NCBI GenBank assembly: GCA_918797485.1
Contig: CAKKNE010000006.1
Span: 868,001 to 932,000 of the forward strand
Origin: Pelagomonas calceolata
Taxonomy: Eukaryota > Sar > Pelagophyceae > Pelagomonadales > Pelagomonadaceae
Length of the DNA: 64,000 nt
Reading direction: 5' to 3'
Of this stretch, positions 41,649 through 50,751 are shown in pieces; position 1 is the stretch's first letter; each line of letters starts with the position of its first letter. The notes under the pieces are model-generated. The model was not told the DNA's origin. It ran no database searches and saw only the letters and a list, made by a program, of their open reading frames with translations. The translations under genes and the position numbers were made by a program.

Positions 41649-44600
41649 ATGAACGGCTTCTCCGTCCCCATCCACCTGAAAGACCTAGAAATCGGCGGCG
41701 GCAAGTACGTCGTCGACGGCGACAAGGCCGCCGCCGGCATACCAAGAGACGCCGCCACGCAGCGCCAAGAAATAGAGCGAATTAGAGCAGAGCTCGAGAC
41801 CAGCGGCGCACCAAGTGTAGTCGCCGAGTTCGACGCGTTGTATGTGCTCACCAGAGACGCTGAAAGTTTGGACGCCCAAGCGCGAAGCGCGCTCGCGCAA
41901 GTCCTCTGCGAGACCGCTCTTGGTGTGGCCTCCGCCTCCGAAGCCCTGAAGCCCGGCGCGACGCTGGACAAGGAGGATTTGGATGAAGGCCGTAAAGCCT
42001 TCGTCATGGCCGCGGTGCTCGCGCAAGCCGTTGTAGAAAAATGCGACGCCGTGTCACTGCGCGAGAAGGCCTTGAAAGACAAGAAGAAGAAGGATGCGTG
42101 GTCCAAAGATAGAATAGGGTGTTTGGAGGGCCTCCACAACGCTTTGAAGGCTATTGACGTGGCCTGGCTCTGGAACCTCAGAGTGGTAGATGAGGCTTGT
42201 TTACTGTTGTGGGTGAGAGCCGGCGCGAGGGCCCTGCCCTTGAGTCGAGGCGCGGCCAACGGTGCGCAACGAGCCGCGGCGCACGCCTGCGTCGTCGACG
42301 CCATTACGAGCGCGCCGGTCGAGTTCGGCGCCCCCGCGGCCGCGGCGTTAGTCGAAGATTTAGTACTCAGAGACGAGGCCGGCGCGAAGGATGCGGCGGA
42401 CCTGTGTGCGGCGGGCGGCGGCGGTCGTGTGGCCGGTGATTTGCTGAGGGAGCTGGATCGCGTGTCGGGCGAATCTGGTGACAGTTCCGCGAAACTCGTG
42501 GCGGCCTTCGTCGACCACTTGGGCCAAAGGGCGCCGTCGGCCGCGGCTCCTCATGTGGCGTCGTTGAAGGCTCAGTTAGCTTCCACTCACTACGGGCTGC
42601 GGTCTGCGGTCGTGTCCGCTTTGTCAAGTGTCGTGTGCGAGGACGCGGCCGACCGCCACGCGGAGAAGGAGAAGACCCTGTTGGCGGACGATGCGAGAGA
42701 CGCGTTGTTGGATCTCGTCGTGGAGCGTAGTAGAGATGCCTCGCACTGGACGCGGGCGGCCACGATGCGGGCCTGTGCCAAGTTAGTGGAGCATAGGGCC
42801 GTACCTCGAGACCGCTACGCCGACGTCGCGTCGGCCGTCTGCGGCCGGTTGAAGGACAAGACGGCTCAAGTCAGGAAGAACGCCCTCGACTCCGTCTGTG
42901 CTCTACTTGCACACAACCCGTTCGCCCCGGTCTTGGACCCGGCGCCCCACGAACTGCGGGCCGACGCTCTCCAAGCGGCGGCCGTCGCGGACCACGCTTC
43001 TACGGTACTGAGGGATAGAAGAAGGGCCGAGGCCGTCCTCGCGAAACAAGAAGACGACTCGGTAGAGGTAGAACAGGTCGACGAGGCCCTCGAGGACGCG
43101 CTCCAGGACGAGCGAGACAAAAGGAGAGTGGAGCTCGACTACCACGTCGGCGTGCTGCGACTAGTACATTGTGTGGAGGCCTCGCACGGGATCATCGACC
43201 GACTCGCGCGGTCGTCGACGGCGTCGGACGCCGTGGGCGCCGCGCGCGTCTTCGGCGCTTGCCGGGCCTTTGAGTTGCCTTCCGGAAAGACTGGACTCAG
43301 AGCCGTGTTGCGGTTAGCCTGTTCGTCTCACGACGCCGTCAAGGCGGAAGCTGCAAAAGTTGTTGCGGCTTCGTTGGACGTCCAGGCCTGCGAAACGGGT
43401 TCACACAAGGCGCTGGAGGCGGCGAAACGGGCCTGTTCTCTGATCAAAGGATGTGGAAGTGTCGACCTCCAGTGCCTCGAGGCGCTCATCGCGGCCGCCG
43501 AAAAAGCCGCTGGAGAGAAGAAGGACTTTGAGAGAGTTGCTACGCCGAAACTAGTGAGGGCGCTCTGGGACGTGGCGTCCGCTTCGAAGGTCGACGCGTC
43601 GACGCGCGTCGCGGCGTGTCGGTTCCTAGCTACTTGTTGTAGTGCGGTCGGCAGCAAGGTTGTGGACGGTCCTGCGTTGTCAGATGCGGCGCAGTTCGTG
43701 GTCGTTGAGGATAGTGTCGATTGCGCCTTGGCCGAAGCACTTGCGAGGTTGGTGCGCGATAGCTCGAGAAACGGGCAGAAGCCGGAACTCGTGGCGACCT
43801 GTGCTCTGCTGCGGGAGGCCTTATTTGCTCATGATTCGGGCGACGGCCACTGGTACGGGGCCTGCGACGCCGTCTTGGCGGCTACATTTCAATTGGAAGG
43901 CGATCCTGAACAGTGTGTCGGCGACGCGCTGCGAAGCTTGGCGGAGAAGGCCCAGTTGCTCAGCGAGGAACCGGAGGGCAAGGCCGGTGCTCTAGCTCGT
44001 TGCTTACATGCCGCGGGCGCCGCGGCGTTGTTGGGTCTCGTCGCGGTCGAAGATTTAGGTTCCCGAATGAAGAAGGGCGCTCAGCCCGTGAAGAAGGTGG
44101 TCGTCGAGGGCGACGACGACGACCTGGCGAACGCCGCTGGCGGCGCTGGCGAGGACGCGGAACGAGATGCGCGATTGCTACGCTTGGTTGAGGAGAAAAT
44201 TGTTGGAGTGAAAGCGGACGGCTTCGTCGCGGCGCTCGCACCGGTCGCGGCGAAGGTCGCGTCCAGAGCGTTAGCTAGACGCGGCGCCGTGCCCGGCGTC
44301 CTGCACCGGTCGGCGGTGTTATTCTTAGCCAAGGTGTCCTGCGTGTCGCGCGGCGTCTGCGAGGAATATCTCCCGTTGTTGATCACGACGCTGGCGCGAG
44401 CGCCGGACGCTCTAGCTAGACAAAATGTAGCGGTAGCATTAGGTGACCTCGCCTCGAGACAACCTAATAGCGTGGAACCATGGACGGATCACGTGTATGG
44501 GGCTCTTCGCGACTCGGACGCTACTGTGAGAGCGGCAGTGCTCGCTACTTTAGCTCACTTAGCGTTGAATGACATGATCAAGGCGCGCGGCGGCGGCGTG

Positions 44601-45530
44601 GCCGAAGTGGCTCTGCTGGTGGTCGACGGCGACGACACGATCCGAAGACGCGCGCGGGCCTTCTTTGAAGAATTGCACAAGAAGTCGACGGCCCAAAGTT
44701 CGCCGATCTACAACCTCTTGCCCGATGTGGTGTCGCGGTTGTCTGCCGCTCGGCGGGGCCCCGTCACGCCCGTCGTCCAAGAAGAGGAGGCGCCGTCGTC
44801 GCCGAAGAAGACCCTGCGGTTCAGCGTCGCCCCGTCGCCCGTCCAGAACGAGGCCGCGAAGAAGTTGAGATTCTCGGTAGCGCCCTCGCCCAAGAAACGC
44901 GTCTCGATCCTCGAAGAGAAGGACGAAACGCTATCCGCGGTAGACTTCCAGGCGATCATGGGCTTCCTCCTGAACTTCGTGGACAAGGAGAAGCACGCCG
45001 AGGCGCTGGCCGAGAAGTTGTGCCAAAGACTAGACGCGACCAAGGCTGATGACGACGACGCGGTGGCGAAGGCGCGCAAGGCGACCGGCGACGTCGACGC
45101 CCAGACCGCGTCGCGGCGCGACTTGAGCTTTTGTTTAGGGCGGTTGATGCTCACGGAGAAAGTCACTAGGAAGCTGGCCGAGAGCATCGCGCTGTACAAG
45201 GACGCGTTACCGGACGAGGGCGTGTATGCTGCTTTTACCGCTATTGTGGCGAAGGCGAGAAAACTACCGAAAGTGGACGCGCTGAAGGAGTTGTTAGATG
45301 ACTGGGAGGCGAAGCTCCTAGCTGGTCATGAACGTAGGTTGGACCTGGACGGGGCTGGACCGGCGGCTGTACCACAATCGGCCAAGAAGAAGAAGGCGCC
45401 GGCCAAGAAGCGCGCGACGCGCAAGAAGAAGGTCGTCCAGTCGGACTCGGACGATGAGGGCGGTGATGCTCTCGCGGAGAACGTGCCGCGGGCGACGCGC
45501 ACGCGGCCGCGGCGGGGCGTGCGCGCTTAG
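41649..45530 (+). CDS. NCAPD2: Condensin complex subunit 1 (CAP-D2)
   Basis: 1293 aa, one uninterrupted exon. Helical HEAT-type repeats run almost throughout. Family marks are SRDASHWTRAATMRACAKLV with GRLKDKTAQVRKNALDSV (repeat pair near residue 390), HGIIDRLARS, and the later ALGDLASRQPNSVEPWTDHV and LRDSDATVRAAVLATLAHL with DMIKARGG, typical of Cnd1 proteins. The C-terminal 80 residues are Lys/Arg-rich with RKKKVVQSDSDDEGGD, as expected for DNA contact and phosphorylation. Condensin compacts chromosomes in mitosis together with SMC2/SMC4. The absence of introns in almost 4 kb contrasts with the intron-dense ATPase. Confidence 0.9.
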   Translation: MNGFSVPIHLKDLEIGGGKYVVDGDKAAAGIPRDAATQRQEIERIRAELETSGAPSVVAEFDALYVLTRDAESLDAQARSALAQVLCETALGVASASEALKPGATLDKEDLDEGRKAFVMAAVLAQAVVEKCDAVSLREKALKDKKKKDAWSKDRIGCLEGLHNALKAIDVAWLWNLRVVDEACLLLWVRAGARALPLSRGAANGAQRAAAHACVVDAITSAPVEFGAPAAAALVEDLVLRDEAGAKDAADLCAAGGGGRVAGDLLRELDRVSGESGDSSAKLVAAFVDHLGQRAPSAAAPHVASLKAQLASTHYGLRSAVVSALSSVVCEDAADRHAEKEKTLLADDARDALLDLVVERSRDASHWTRAATMRACAKLVEHRAVPRDRYADVASAVCGRLKDKTAQVRKNALDSVCALLAHNPFAPVLDPAPHELRADALQAAAVADHASTVLRDRRRAEAVLAKQEDDSVEVEQVDEALEDALQDERDKRRVELDYHVGVLRLVHCVEASHGIIDRLARSSTASDAVGAARVFGACRAFELPSGKTGLRAVLRLACSSHDAVKAEAAKVVAASLDVQACETGSHKALEAAKRACSLIKGCGSVDLQCLEALIAAAEKAAGEKKDFERVATPKLVRALWDVASASKVDASTRVAACRFLATCCSAVGSKVVDGPALSDAAQFVVVEDSVDCALAEALARLVRDSSRNGQKPELVATCALLREALFAHDSGDGHWYGACDAVLAATFQLEGDPEQCVGDALRSLAEKAQLLSEEPEGKAGALARCLHAAGAAALLGLVAVEDLGSRMKKGAQPVKKVVVEGDDDDLANAAGGAGEDAERDARLLRLVEEKIVGVKADGFVAALAPVAAKVASRALARRGAVPGVLHRSAVLFLAKVSCVSRGVCEEYLPLLITTLARAPDALARQNVAVALGDLASRQPNSVEPWTDHVYGALRDSDATVRAAVLATLAHLALNDMIKARGGGVAEVALLVVDGDDTIRRRARAFFEELHKKSTAQSSPIYNLLPDVVSRLSAARRGPVTPVVQEEEAPSSPKKTLRFSVAPSPVQNEAAKKLRFSVAPSPKKRVSILEEKDETLSAVDFQAIMGFLLNFVDKEKHAEALAEKLCQRLDATKADDDDAVAKARKATGDVDAQTASRRDLSFCLGRLMLTEKVTRKLAESIALYKDALPDEGVYAAFTAIVAKARKLPKVDALKELLDDWEAKLLAGHERRLDLDGAGPAAVPQSAKKKKAPAKKRATRKKKVVQSDSDDEGGDALAENVPRATRTRPRRGVRA

Positions 45531-45903
45531 ATTCCTTTCCCCCCTCTCCCGTGTAAAAAGCTACTCACGGCGCGTGACTCGACTTGTGCGTGGGCGCGCG
45601 GCGCGCCTGCCGCGCCGGAGGGCCCGCGCGGCCTCGGAAGTCGACCTGTTTGCATGTTTCTCGACGAGGGAGAGATGCAGATTTATCGTCGGGGCAGCAA
45701 GGACTATGCGCGGCGGCGGCGGTTCAAAACCCGAGAGCCATTTGATTGCTCGAGGCTGCGCGGTTGTTAGCGCCCTAAACGCGCAAACTACCGGTTCTCA
45801 GAAGAGCAGCAGCAGCGGACATCAGCGCTGTTTGCATAACACACCACAGCTGAGAGAATTTTCGCTGCGCGCCATCGCTGCGCCTCGTAACACAGCACTC
45901 AAG
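45531..45903. other. Intergenic region and leader of the small basic protein gene
   Basis: Same-strand spacing between condensin and the next gene; no coding feature and no promoter palindrome. A frame in phase with the downstream gene is open but Arg-rich. Confidence 0.4.
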
Positions 45904-46495
45904 ATGGCAGCCGTCGTCGAGTCCGCCATGCGCGAGCTCCATGTTTATGGATCCACCGCGGCCGATGTCGCTGAGGGGTCGCCGAAGGCCGAGACCGTCA
46001 AGGCGGTTGCGGCGGAGCCGGGCACGCCCGTCGCCGCGGGGAAGGCCGCGGCGGAGTCCACGGCCGAGAAGGCCAAGAAGCAGCGCCGCCGCCGCGGCAA
46101 CAAGAAGCCCACGGGCAAGGAGAACGTCCCGCCCGCGGGGCCCGTCGACGTCGCCGCCTGTGTGGAAATCAACCAGTGCGTCGGGTGCACGACAATTCTT
46201 CACTAAGTCATTTCTCGGCAATGACGCGGCCGTCCTGGCTCGGTTGAGCGGCGAGGAACCGGCATCGTCACGCCATCGAGCAGGCGTCGCGTCGATGGCG
46301 TAAACGCGCCGTAAAATTTTGATTTCCACACAGGTCGCCGCGGTCCTCAAGGCGCGCGCCGCGGCCAAGAAGGGCGGCCGCAAGCAGTCGGACGCGCAGA
46401 AAGCGGCGCTCGCCAACGCCAAGGCGCGGCCGGCGCAGAAGAAGAAAGTAACTAAGGGTAGACAGGTGGCCGATCCCGGATGTAATGGTTATTGA
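45904..46495 (+). CDS. Small basic Ala/Lys-rich protein, two exons
   Basis: Exons 45904-46149 and 46334-46495 give 135 aa. Start MAAVVESAMRELHVYG. The middle is Ala/Glu/Lys-rich with a strongly basic patch (KAKKQRRRRGNKKPTGKE), probably nuclear or RNA/DNA-binding. The second exon is KARAAAKKGGRKQSDAQK, ending TKGRQVADPGCNGY. The C-terminal decamer VADPGCNGY recurs at 49423-49446, so the gene has a partial relative nearby. No named family. Intron borders are exact by octamer duplication. Confidence 0.7.
46150..46333 (+). mobile_element. Introner (TIR family)
   Basis: GT-AG, 184 nt. GTCGCCGC on both sides; CTGTGTGGAAATCAACC to TTTTGATTTCCACACAG. Core CGCGTCGATGGCGTAA near the right end. Confidence 0.93.
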
Positions 46496-46529
46496 CGCGG
46501 TCCCTTCGCGGTTTGAGTGGGTTGTGTGA

Positions 46530-46620
46530 GGTCGTTTCCTAGAATGGTGGCGGTGGGTGGTTTTTTATGCGATTTGGAGTGAATTCGGGCGCGATGCGGG
46601 GTCGCGGGCGGGCCTCGGCG
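46530..46620. mobile_element. Intergenic family-2 fragment
   Basis: GGTGGCGGTGGGTGGTTTTT and GATTTGGAGTGAATTCGGGC match the middle of the ATPase family-2 introns (minus-strand sense). It lies 35 bp after a stop codon, outside any recognised gene. Confidence 0.5.
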
Positions 46621-46949
46621 GGATCGGGGCGAATGAAGGTGCTGGAGCGGTCGCGCGCGGTCCCGGGGTCGCCCTCGACGCCGTCGCCGCGGCGGCGGTG
46701 TTTCGGATGCGCTGGAGGGGCCTCGGGAGGGCTGCCCGCGGGGGCCCCAGAGCTCTAGCTCTAACTAGTTGTTCGACTGCAACTCCTTATGAGCGCTGGG
46801 GAGAGAGGAAACGACACGCGGGGTAAGAGGACGATGGGGGTAACAGTGCAGGGGGAACATGACGGCCTTGAAGAAGACCGTTGGGACCAGCAGAGGCGTG
46901 GCGCCCGCGGACGACGTCGGCGCCGGCTCGCGCATTTGACCAGTTGGAA

Positions 46950-47166
46950 CTGGGCCTGCGCGTAGCGCATGCGCCAGGCGCGGCTCTTGTAGGTGAAGAG
47001 CGACGTGCCGGCCTTGCGCCAGAACGGCGTCGAGCCTGCGCGTTGTATGCTCCGTCGACGCGTGTCGGTCTAACGGTGGGCACGCCGCTAAGAACCGTCC
47101 TCGCCCGTCGTCGCCTCGAGGAAGACGTGGGTGATCTGGAACTGCGTGCACCAGGCGAGGAAGCAC
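46950..47166 (-). CDS. Two exons of an unidentified minus-strand gene
   Basis: Exon 47166-47096 after acceptor CCGCACAG reads CFLAWCTQFQITHVFLEA and TTGED. A 60-nt GT-AG intron (47095-47036) follows, then exon 47035 to about 46950 reads GSTPFWRKAGTSLFTYKS and RAWRMRYAQAQFQLVKCA. The join is in frame, composition is varied, and third positions are G/C. The 5' and 3' ends were not found, and no family was recognised. Confidence 0.45.
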
Positions 47167-47344
47167 CTGTGCGGAACGACAACGTCAAAGGAACGTTCGC
47201 CTTTCTAGTCATCGGGAACGGCGTGTGACGTAGGCAACGCGTGCCGAGGGCTCGACGTTAGTGAAGACGCCTAAGTGCTGTTCCGAAGGCTCGCCCGGTC
47301 CAAACTATCGCAGGACCCATCGCGACCAAGTTCTTGGGTGAACT

Positions 47345-47478
47345 GCACCGGTACACACCTGCGTGGACGTACCCTTCTCTTTCGGAAGCGCGTCGCGTCG
47401 GAAGCCTCTAAGCACCGGAACACACCTGCGCGGACGTACCCTTCTGATTCGGAAGCTCGGCCGGTCGGAAGCCTCTAA
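47345..47478. repeat. Tandem duplication, 67-bp unit, two copies
   Basis: Both copies contain GCACCGG(T/A)ACACACCTGCG, GGACGTACCCTTCT and GGTCGGAAGCCTCTAA-like endings, starting 67 bp apart. No coding value seen. Confidence 0.6.
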
Positions 47479-47799
47479 GGATGATGAGAAGGGGACCTCG
47501 CACGCCCAAAATGGCGTAGCGGAAACGGGACGTGGTCCGGCGAACGCGACGAGTCGCGGGCCGGCCTGAGCGAGCCCGAGCCCGAGCTTCCGGCCCGTGA
47601 GCAGTACGCCGCGGAGTCGGCGCGGACTCGTCGTAAAAATGCCTAATCGCCCGGCGGCCGGATCCGCGGCGCGGGAGCCGCGCAGGAGGCCTCCGGAGAC
47701 TTGGGAGAGGGAATTCTACGGAGTTCCCAGTCGCTAGAGGCCTGCGGCCCAGGCAGCTTCTGTTTCAGAAGCTCCCGTCCGAATGTCTCTATTCATTAC

Positions 47800-48029
47800 T
47801 CACGATATTCCCTCCGGCTCCGCTGGCCGCAGCGCGGGCACTACGGCCGTCAGTCGTCGCGCGACCCGCGGTCGTCGACTGCTGTTGAACAAAGGCTCGC
47901 GGCCCGCGCGCACTGGGTCGTCCGCGTTTTCTACAAGACCCGTCCGAACGACGTCCGTTGCCTCCTGGCTGCTAGATACGTCGCACAAGCCGTCGCAAGC
48001 GATCAGAGCGACGTCGCCCTCGACCGCAA
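47800..48029 (-). pseudogene. Terminal exon of a PP2C-type phosphatase, frame disturbed
   Basis: After acceptor CCACACAG the minus strand reads VEGDVALIACDGLCDVSSSQ and EATDVVRTGLVENADDPVRA, the motif-8 region of PP2C phosphatases (normally FLILACDGLWDVxS). The expected RGSRDD/N motif is present but one frame over (DDRGSRDD), after which the original frame resumes with TAVVPALRP. Two opposite one-base shifts would explain this. Upstream PP2C motifs were not found within 600 bp. It is either a decayed gene or one with two sequence errors. Confidence 0.55.
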
Positions 48030-48121
48030 CTGTGTGGAAATCAACCAGTGAGTTCTCTCGGCGCGCCACGGTTCCGGGAGCCTGAGATTGCAGGTGCCGC
48101 CCTGCAAATGCATAAATTTTC
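48030..48121 (-). mobile_element. Worn introner upstream of the PP2C exon
   Basis: On the minus strand it begins CTGCGTGAAAATTTATGC and ends GGTTGATTTCCACACAG. The flanking octamers no longer match, consistent with age. Confidence 0.6.
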
Positions 48122-48132
48122 ACGCAGAGCAT

Positions 48133-49395
48133 CGCCCTTCAACACCAAACCGCCCCGCGACCATCGAACGTGCCCTTACGTCGTGCAGTTCCATTTTCAG
48201 GACAGGTCCCGCGAGCCATGAGCAACGCACCTCTCCCGAGGCGCACCTCCGCAATCGAGAACGCACGTTTCACGTGTCATCGCTCCCAAGCACTAATACC
48301 TCACGCAGAGCCGAGCGCCGGCGTCCGCAACTCGGCTCGACACCGTCGCGCAGGCCCCAACGGGATGCTCCAGCACTCGGCCTCGCCCGCGTCGCCAGGC
48401 CTCGACCACGAGCGCGCCGAAGACTCGCGCCGCGCGACGCGACGGACCGCTCGCGGCGAACACGCTTCGTCGCCGCGGCGCCAGCCGTCGTCGTTTCCCA
48501 ACAACGCCCTACGGCGCCGCCGCGGAGAGCTCACGAGTGACTGAACGCGTCGTCCGAGTTTACCAGCAACGACAGGCCGTGTCCGCGGCGGTGTCTCGAT
48601 GGCGTAGCGCCTCACATCTGCCCACCAGGCCCGCGGCGCTCAGCAGTGCCAGCCCTGCAGCAGTGTGTTGCAGCTGAGGCTCCGCGCGACGGCGCGGGCA
48701 ACTTTAGACTGCACGGCGCATCAATGCGGACCGTCCAGCGTGCGTTGGTCGAGTTTTAGCCTGGATCGATAGAAACGAAATGTTGCGGCTCTCAGGACAA
48801 CATTTTGAGCAGCAGCAGTGAGAGAGCAATCGAGCCAAGCGAGCCGCATCGATCACCAATAAACCGAAGCGGTGCTTGCAGGACGTCGCGTCGAGGCCAG
48901 GTAGCGCCACCGCCCGCCCCTCGGTCCAGCGCCGCGCCGCGCGCAAAGCATGAAGCACCCATTGCAGCCTGGCAGCCTCTCAGGCGCCGTGCTCCGCAGC
49001 ACGCGTCGCGTCGATGGCGTAGAGGTGGACGTGCATTGCACTCGACGCCTTCCTCGCGATGCGCAGCGCAACGACGTCGACGGGTCCACACCACAACTGC
49101 CTCGGCACCACTCGAGGCCCGCGCGGCGGCTCCAGGCGTCCCGGAGCGCGGCGACGGCGTCGACGCATCGGGTGGCGTCCGCCGCGGCGCCGCGAGCCGT
49201 GGAGACCGCTCTCGGGCGCCGTTCTCGAAGTTTCACCAGTGGCTCCGCGAGACCGACCCCGTCTCGCCCGAAAACGGCTCAAAATCCAAAAAGAAACCAC
49301 CCACCGCCATCATTCCTGGAAACGAGTCGCGTCGACGGCGTGAAACCGCCGGAACACCGCGGGACGGCGAGCTACGACGGCTCGGCGCCAAATAG
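48133..49395. other. Gene-poor interval with introner pieces
   Basis: Frames are Arg/Ala/Pro-rich. Introner cores occur at about 48594 (CTCGATGGCGTAG) and 49006 (CGCGTCGATGGCGTAGAGG). At 49277-49341 there is a family-2 block (AAACCACCCACCGCC, ACGAGTCGCGTCGACGGCGT). Probably introns or untranslated parts of a gene ending at 49446. Confidence 0.4.
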
Positions 49396-49446
49396 AAGGC
49401 GCCCAAGGGCCGCGTCGTCGCCGACCCGGGCTGCAACGGCTACTGA
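49396..49446 (+). CDS. Terminal exon related to the small basic protein gene
   Basis: After a possible acceptor (CCAAATAG) the plus strand reads KAPKGRVVADPGCNGY and stops. The small basic protein ends KGRQVADPGCNGY, so 12 of the last 13 residues match. A family-2 element precedes it. No upstream exon of the basic protein was recognised, so this could be a fragment or a gene sharing a C-terminal motif. Confidence 0.4.
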   Translation, partial: KAPKGRVVADPGCNGY

Positions 49447-49470
49447 GTAAACGACTGTGACTTATGAGGC

Positions 49471-50424
49471 CTAGACGCCCCGCGCCTCCTCGAGGATGCG
49501 CTTTTTGCCTTCCTCCTCGCTTTCTACCGACGTGTCTTCGACTTTTGTTTGCGCGGCTACTTTCTCCTGCGCCGCCTTGATCTCCTCGGGGTCGCCGAGG
49601 AACGCTCCCGACAGCAACCCGAAGCTTCGCGGGTCCTTGAGCGGTTTTAAATCAGCGTCCAGATGATATAAGAGCGGCACGCCCGTCGGGATTTCGAGAC
49701 CCACGATCTCCGAATCACCAATATTGTCAAGAGCCTTGACCATACCTCGGATCGAGTTGCCATGGGCCGCGATCAACACCGTCTTGCCCCGCTTCAACGC
49801 AGGCACGATGGCGCCGTCCCAGTACGGCAATGTTCTATCTATGGTGTCCTTGAGGCACTCCGACCGCGGGACGTCTTCCTCGGGCACGTGCGCGTATTTG
49901 TTGTCGTTGCCCGGCCAGTACTCGCTATCCAACTCGCAGGGCGGCGGCGGCGTGTCAAAACTTCGACGCCACAACTGCACTTGATCATCCCCATACTTCA
50001 AAACCGTCTCCTTCTTGTTGAGACCCTGGAGCGCGCCGTACATGCGCTCGTTGAGCCGCCAGGACTTGTGCACCGTGAGGTCGTTTTGGCCGGTGATGTC
50101 CATGACCAGTTTTAGCGTTTGCTGGGCCCGTTTGAGCTCTGACGTGTAGGCCACATCAAATTCTAGGCCCTCCTTCCAGATCCACGTCGCGCCGGCGGCG
50201 GCCTCGTTCTTGCCTAGGATTGTGAGCGGGACGTCGGCCCAGCCCGTGAAGAGGTTCTTCGCGTTCCACTCGCTCTGGCCGTGTCTTACGAAGCAGACCT
50301 TGCACGTCGCTTGGTCGTTCCAGGCCATCCTTACGGTACTGCGGCGCGCCGACGGCGCGCGCGTCGGGAGCTTGGGTTGCAAAGCGCATGCTGTTGTTGT
50401 CAGTAAAGCGGCGCGGAGGGCCAT
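49471..50424 (-). CDS. 2,3-bisphosphoglycerate-dependent phosphoglycerate mutase, organelle-targeted
   Basis: 317 aa from the ATG of MALRAALLTTTACALQPKLP. The leader of about 35 residues fits a stramenopile plastid-type signal sequence (hydrophobic, Ala-Cys-Ala, then Ser/Arg). The catalytic His motif is CFVRHGQSEWNAKNLFTGWA. ERMYGALQGLNKKE carries the phosphate contacts, and VLIAAHGNSIRGM has the second His. WRRSFDTPPPPC is standard. The enzyme interconverts 3- and 2-phosphoglycerate in lower glycolysis. A C-terminal extension of about 40 residues is charged (AAQTKVEDTSVESEEEGKKR) and specific to this protein. Confidence 0.93.
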   Translation of the reverse strand: MALRAALLTTTACALQPKLPTRAPSARRSTVRMAWNDQATCKVCFVRHGQSEWNAKNLFTGWADVPLTILGKNEAAAGATWIWKEGLEFDVAYTSELKRAQQTLKLVMDITGQNDLTVHKSWRLNERMYGALQGLNKKETVLKYGDDQVQLWRRSFDTPPPPCELDSEYWPGNDNKYAHVPEEDVPRSECLKDTIDRTLPYWDGAIVPALKRGKTVLIAAHGNSIRGMVKALDNIGDSEIVGLEIPTGVPLLYHLDADLKPLKDPRSFGLLSGAFLGDPEEIKAAQEKVAAQTKVEDTSVESEEEGKKRILEEARGV

Positions 50425-50573
50425 ACTGCGGCTCGGGAGCGCTGCACGCTTGATGCAGGCTGCAGGAGAGCTATTGCGCCACGACTTTCGGGTCACGCGT
50501 ACTGCAGTAGAAACGGGTACTTACCACAGCGCGTCACGCTTGTTCTTGCAGCAGGACACGAGCTGCAGCAACC

Positions 50574-50717
50574 TCAAACCAGGCTAAAATCGCCGCTCTG
50601 GATTGACACACTAGCGCCGAAAACAGCCAAGCTCCCCGCCACCGCCGCCGAGGCCAAAAAGAACTCAAGATAAGTCTTCCTTCGCGCCGCCGCCGCGCCG
50701 GCGGTCCCTCGCCCCAT
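50574..50717 (-). CDS. Possible micro-membrane protein of 47 aa
   Basis: ATG at 50717 (MGRGTAGAAAARRKTYLEFF), one membrane helix (FLASAAVAGSLAVFGASV), then SIQSGDFSLV. It sits between the mutase and SPX genes, same strand as both. Short, with no family; positive-inside basic residues before the helix are the only further support. Confidence 0.3.
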   Translation of the reverse strand: MGRGTAGAAAARRKTYLEFFLASAAVAGSLAVFGASVSIQSGDFSLV

Positions 50718-50751
50718 CGCGCGCGCGAAGGTAGAGACTAAGACACAAAAG

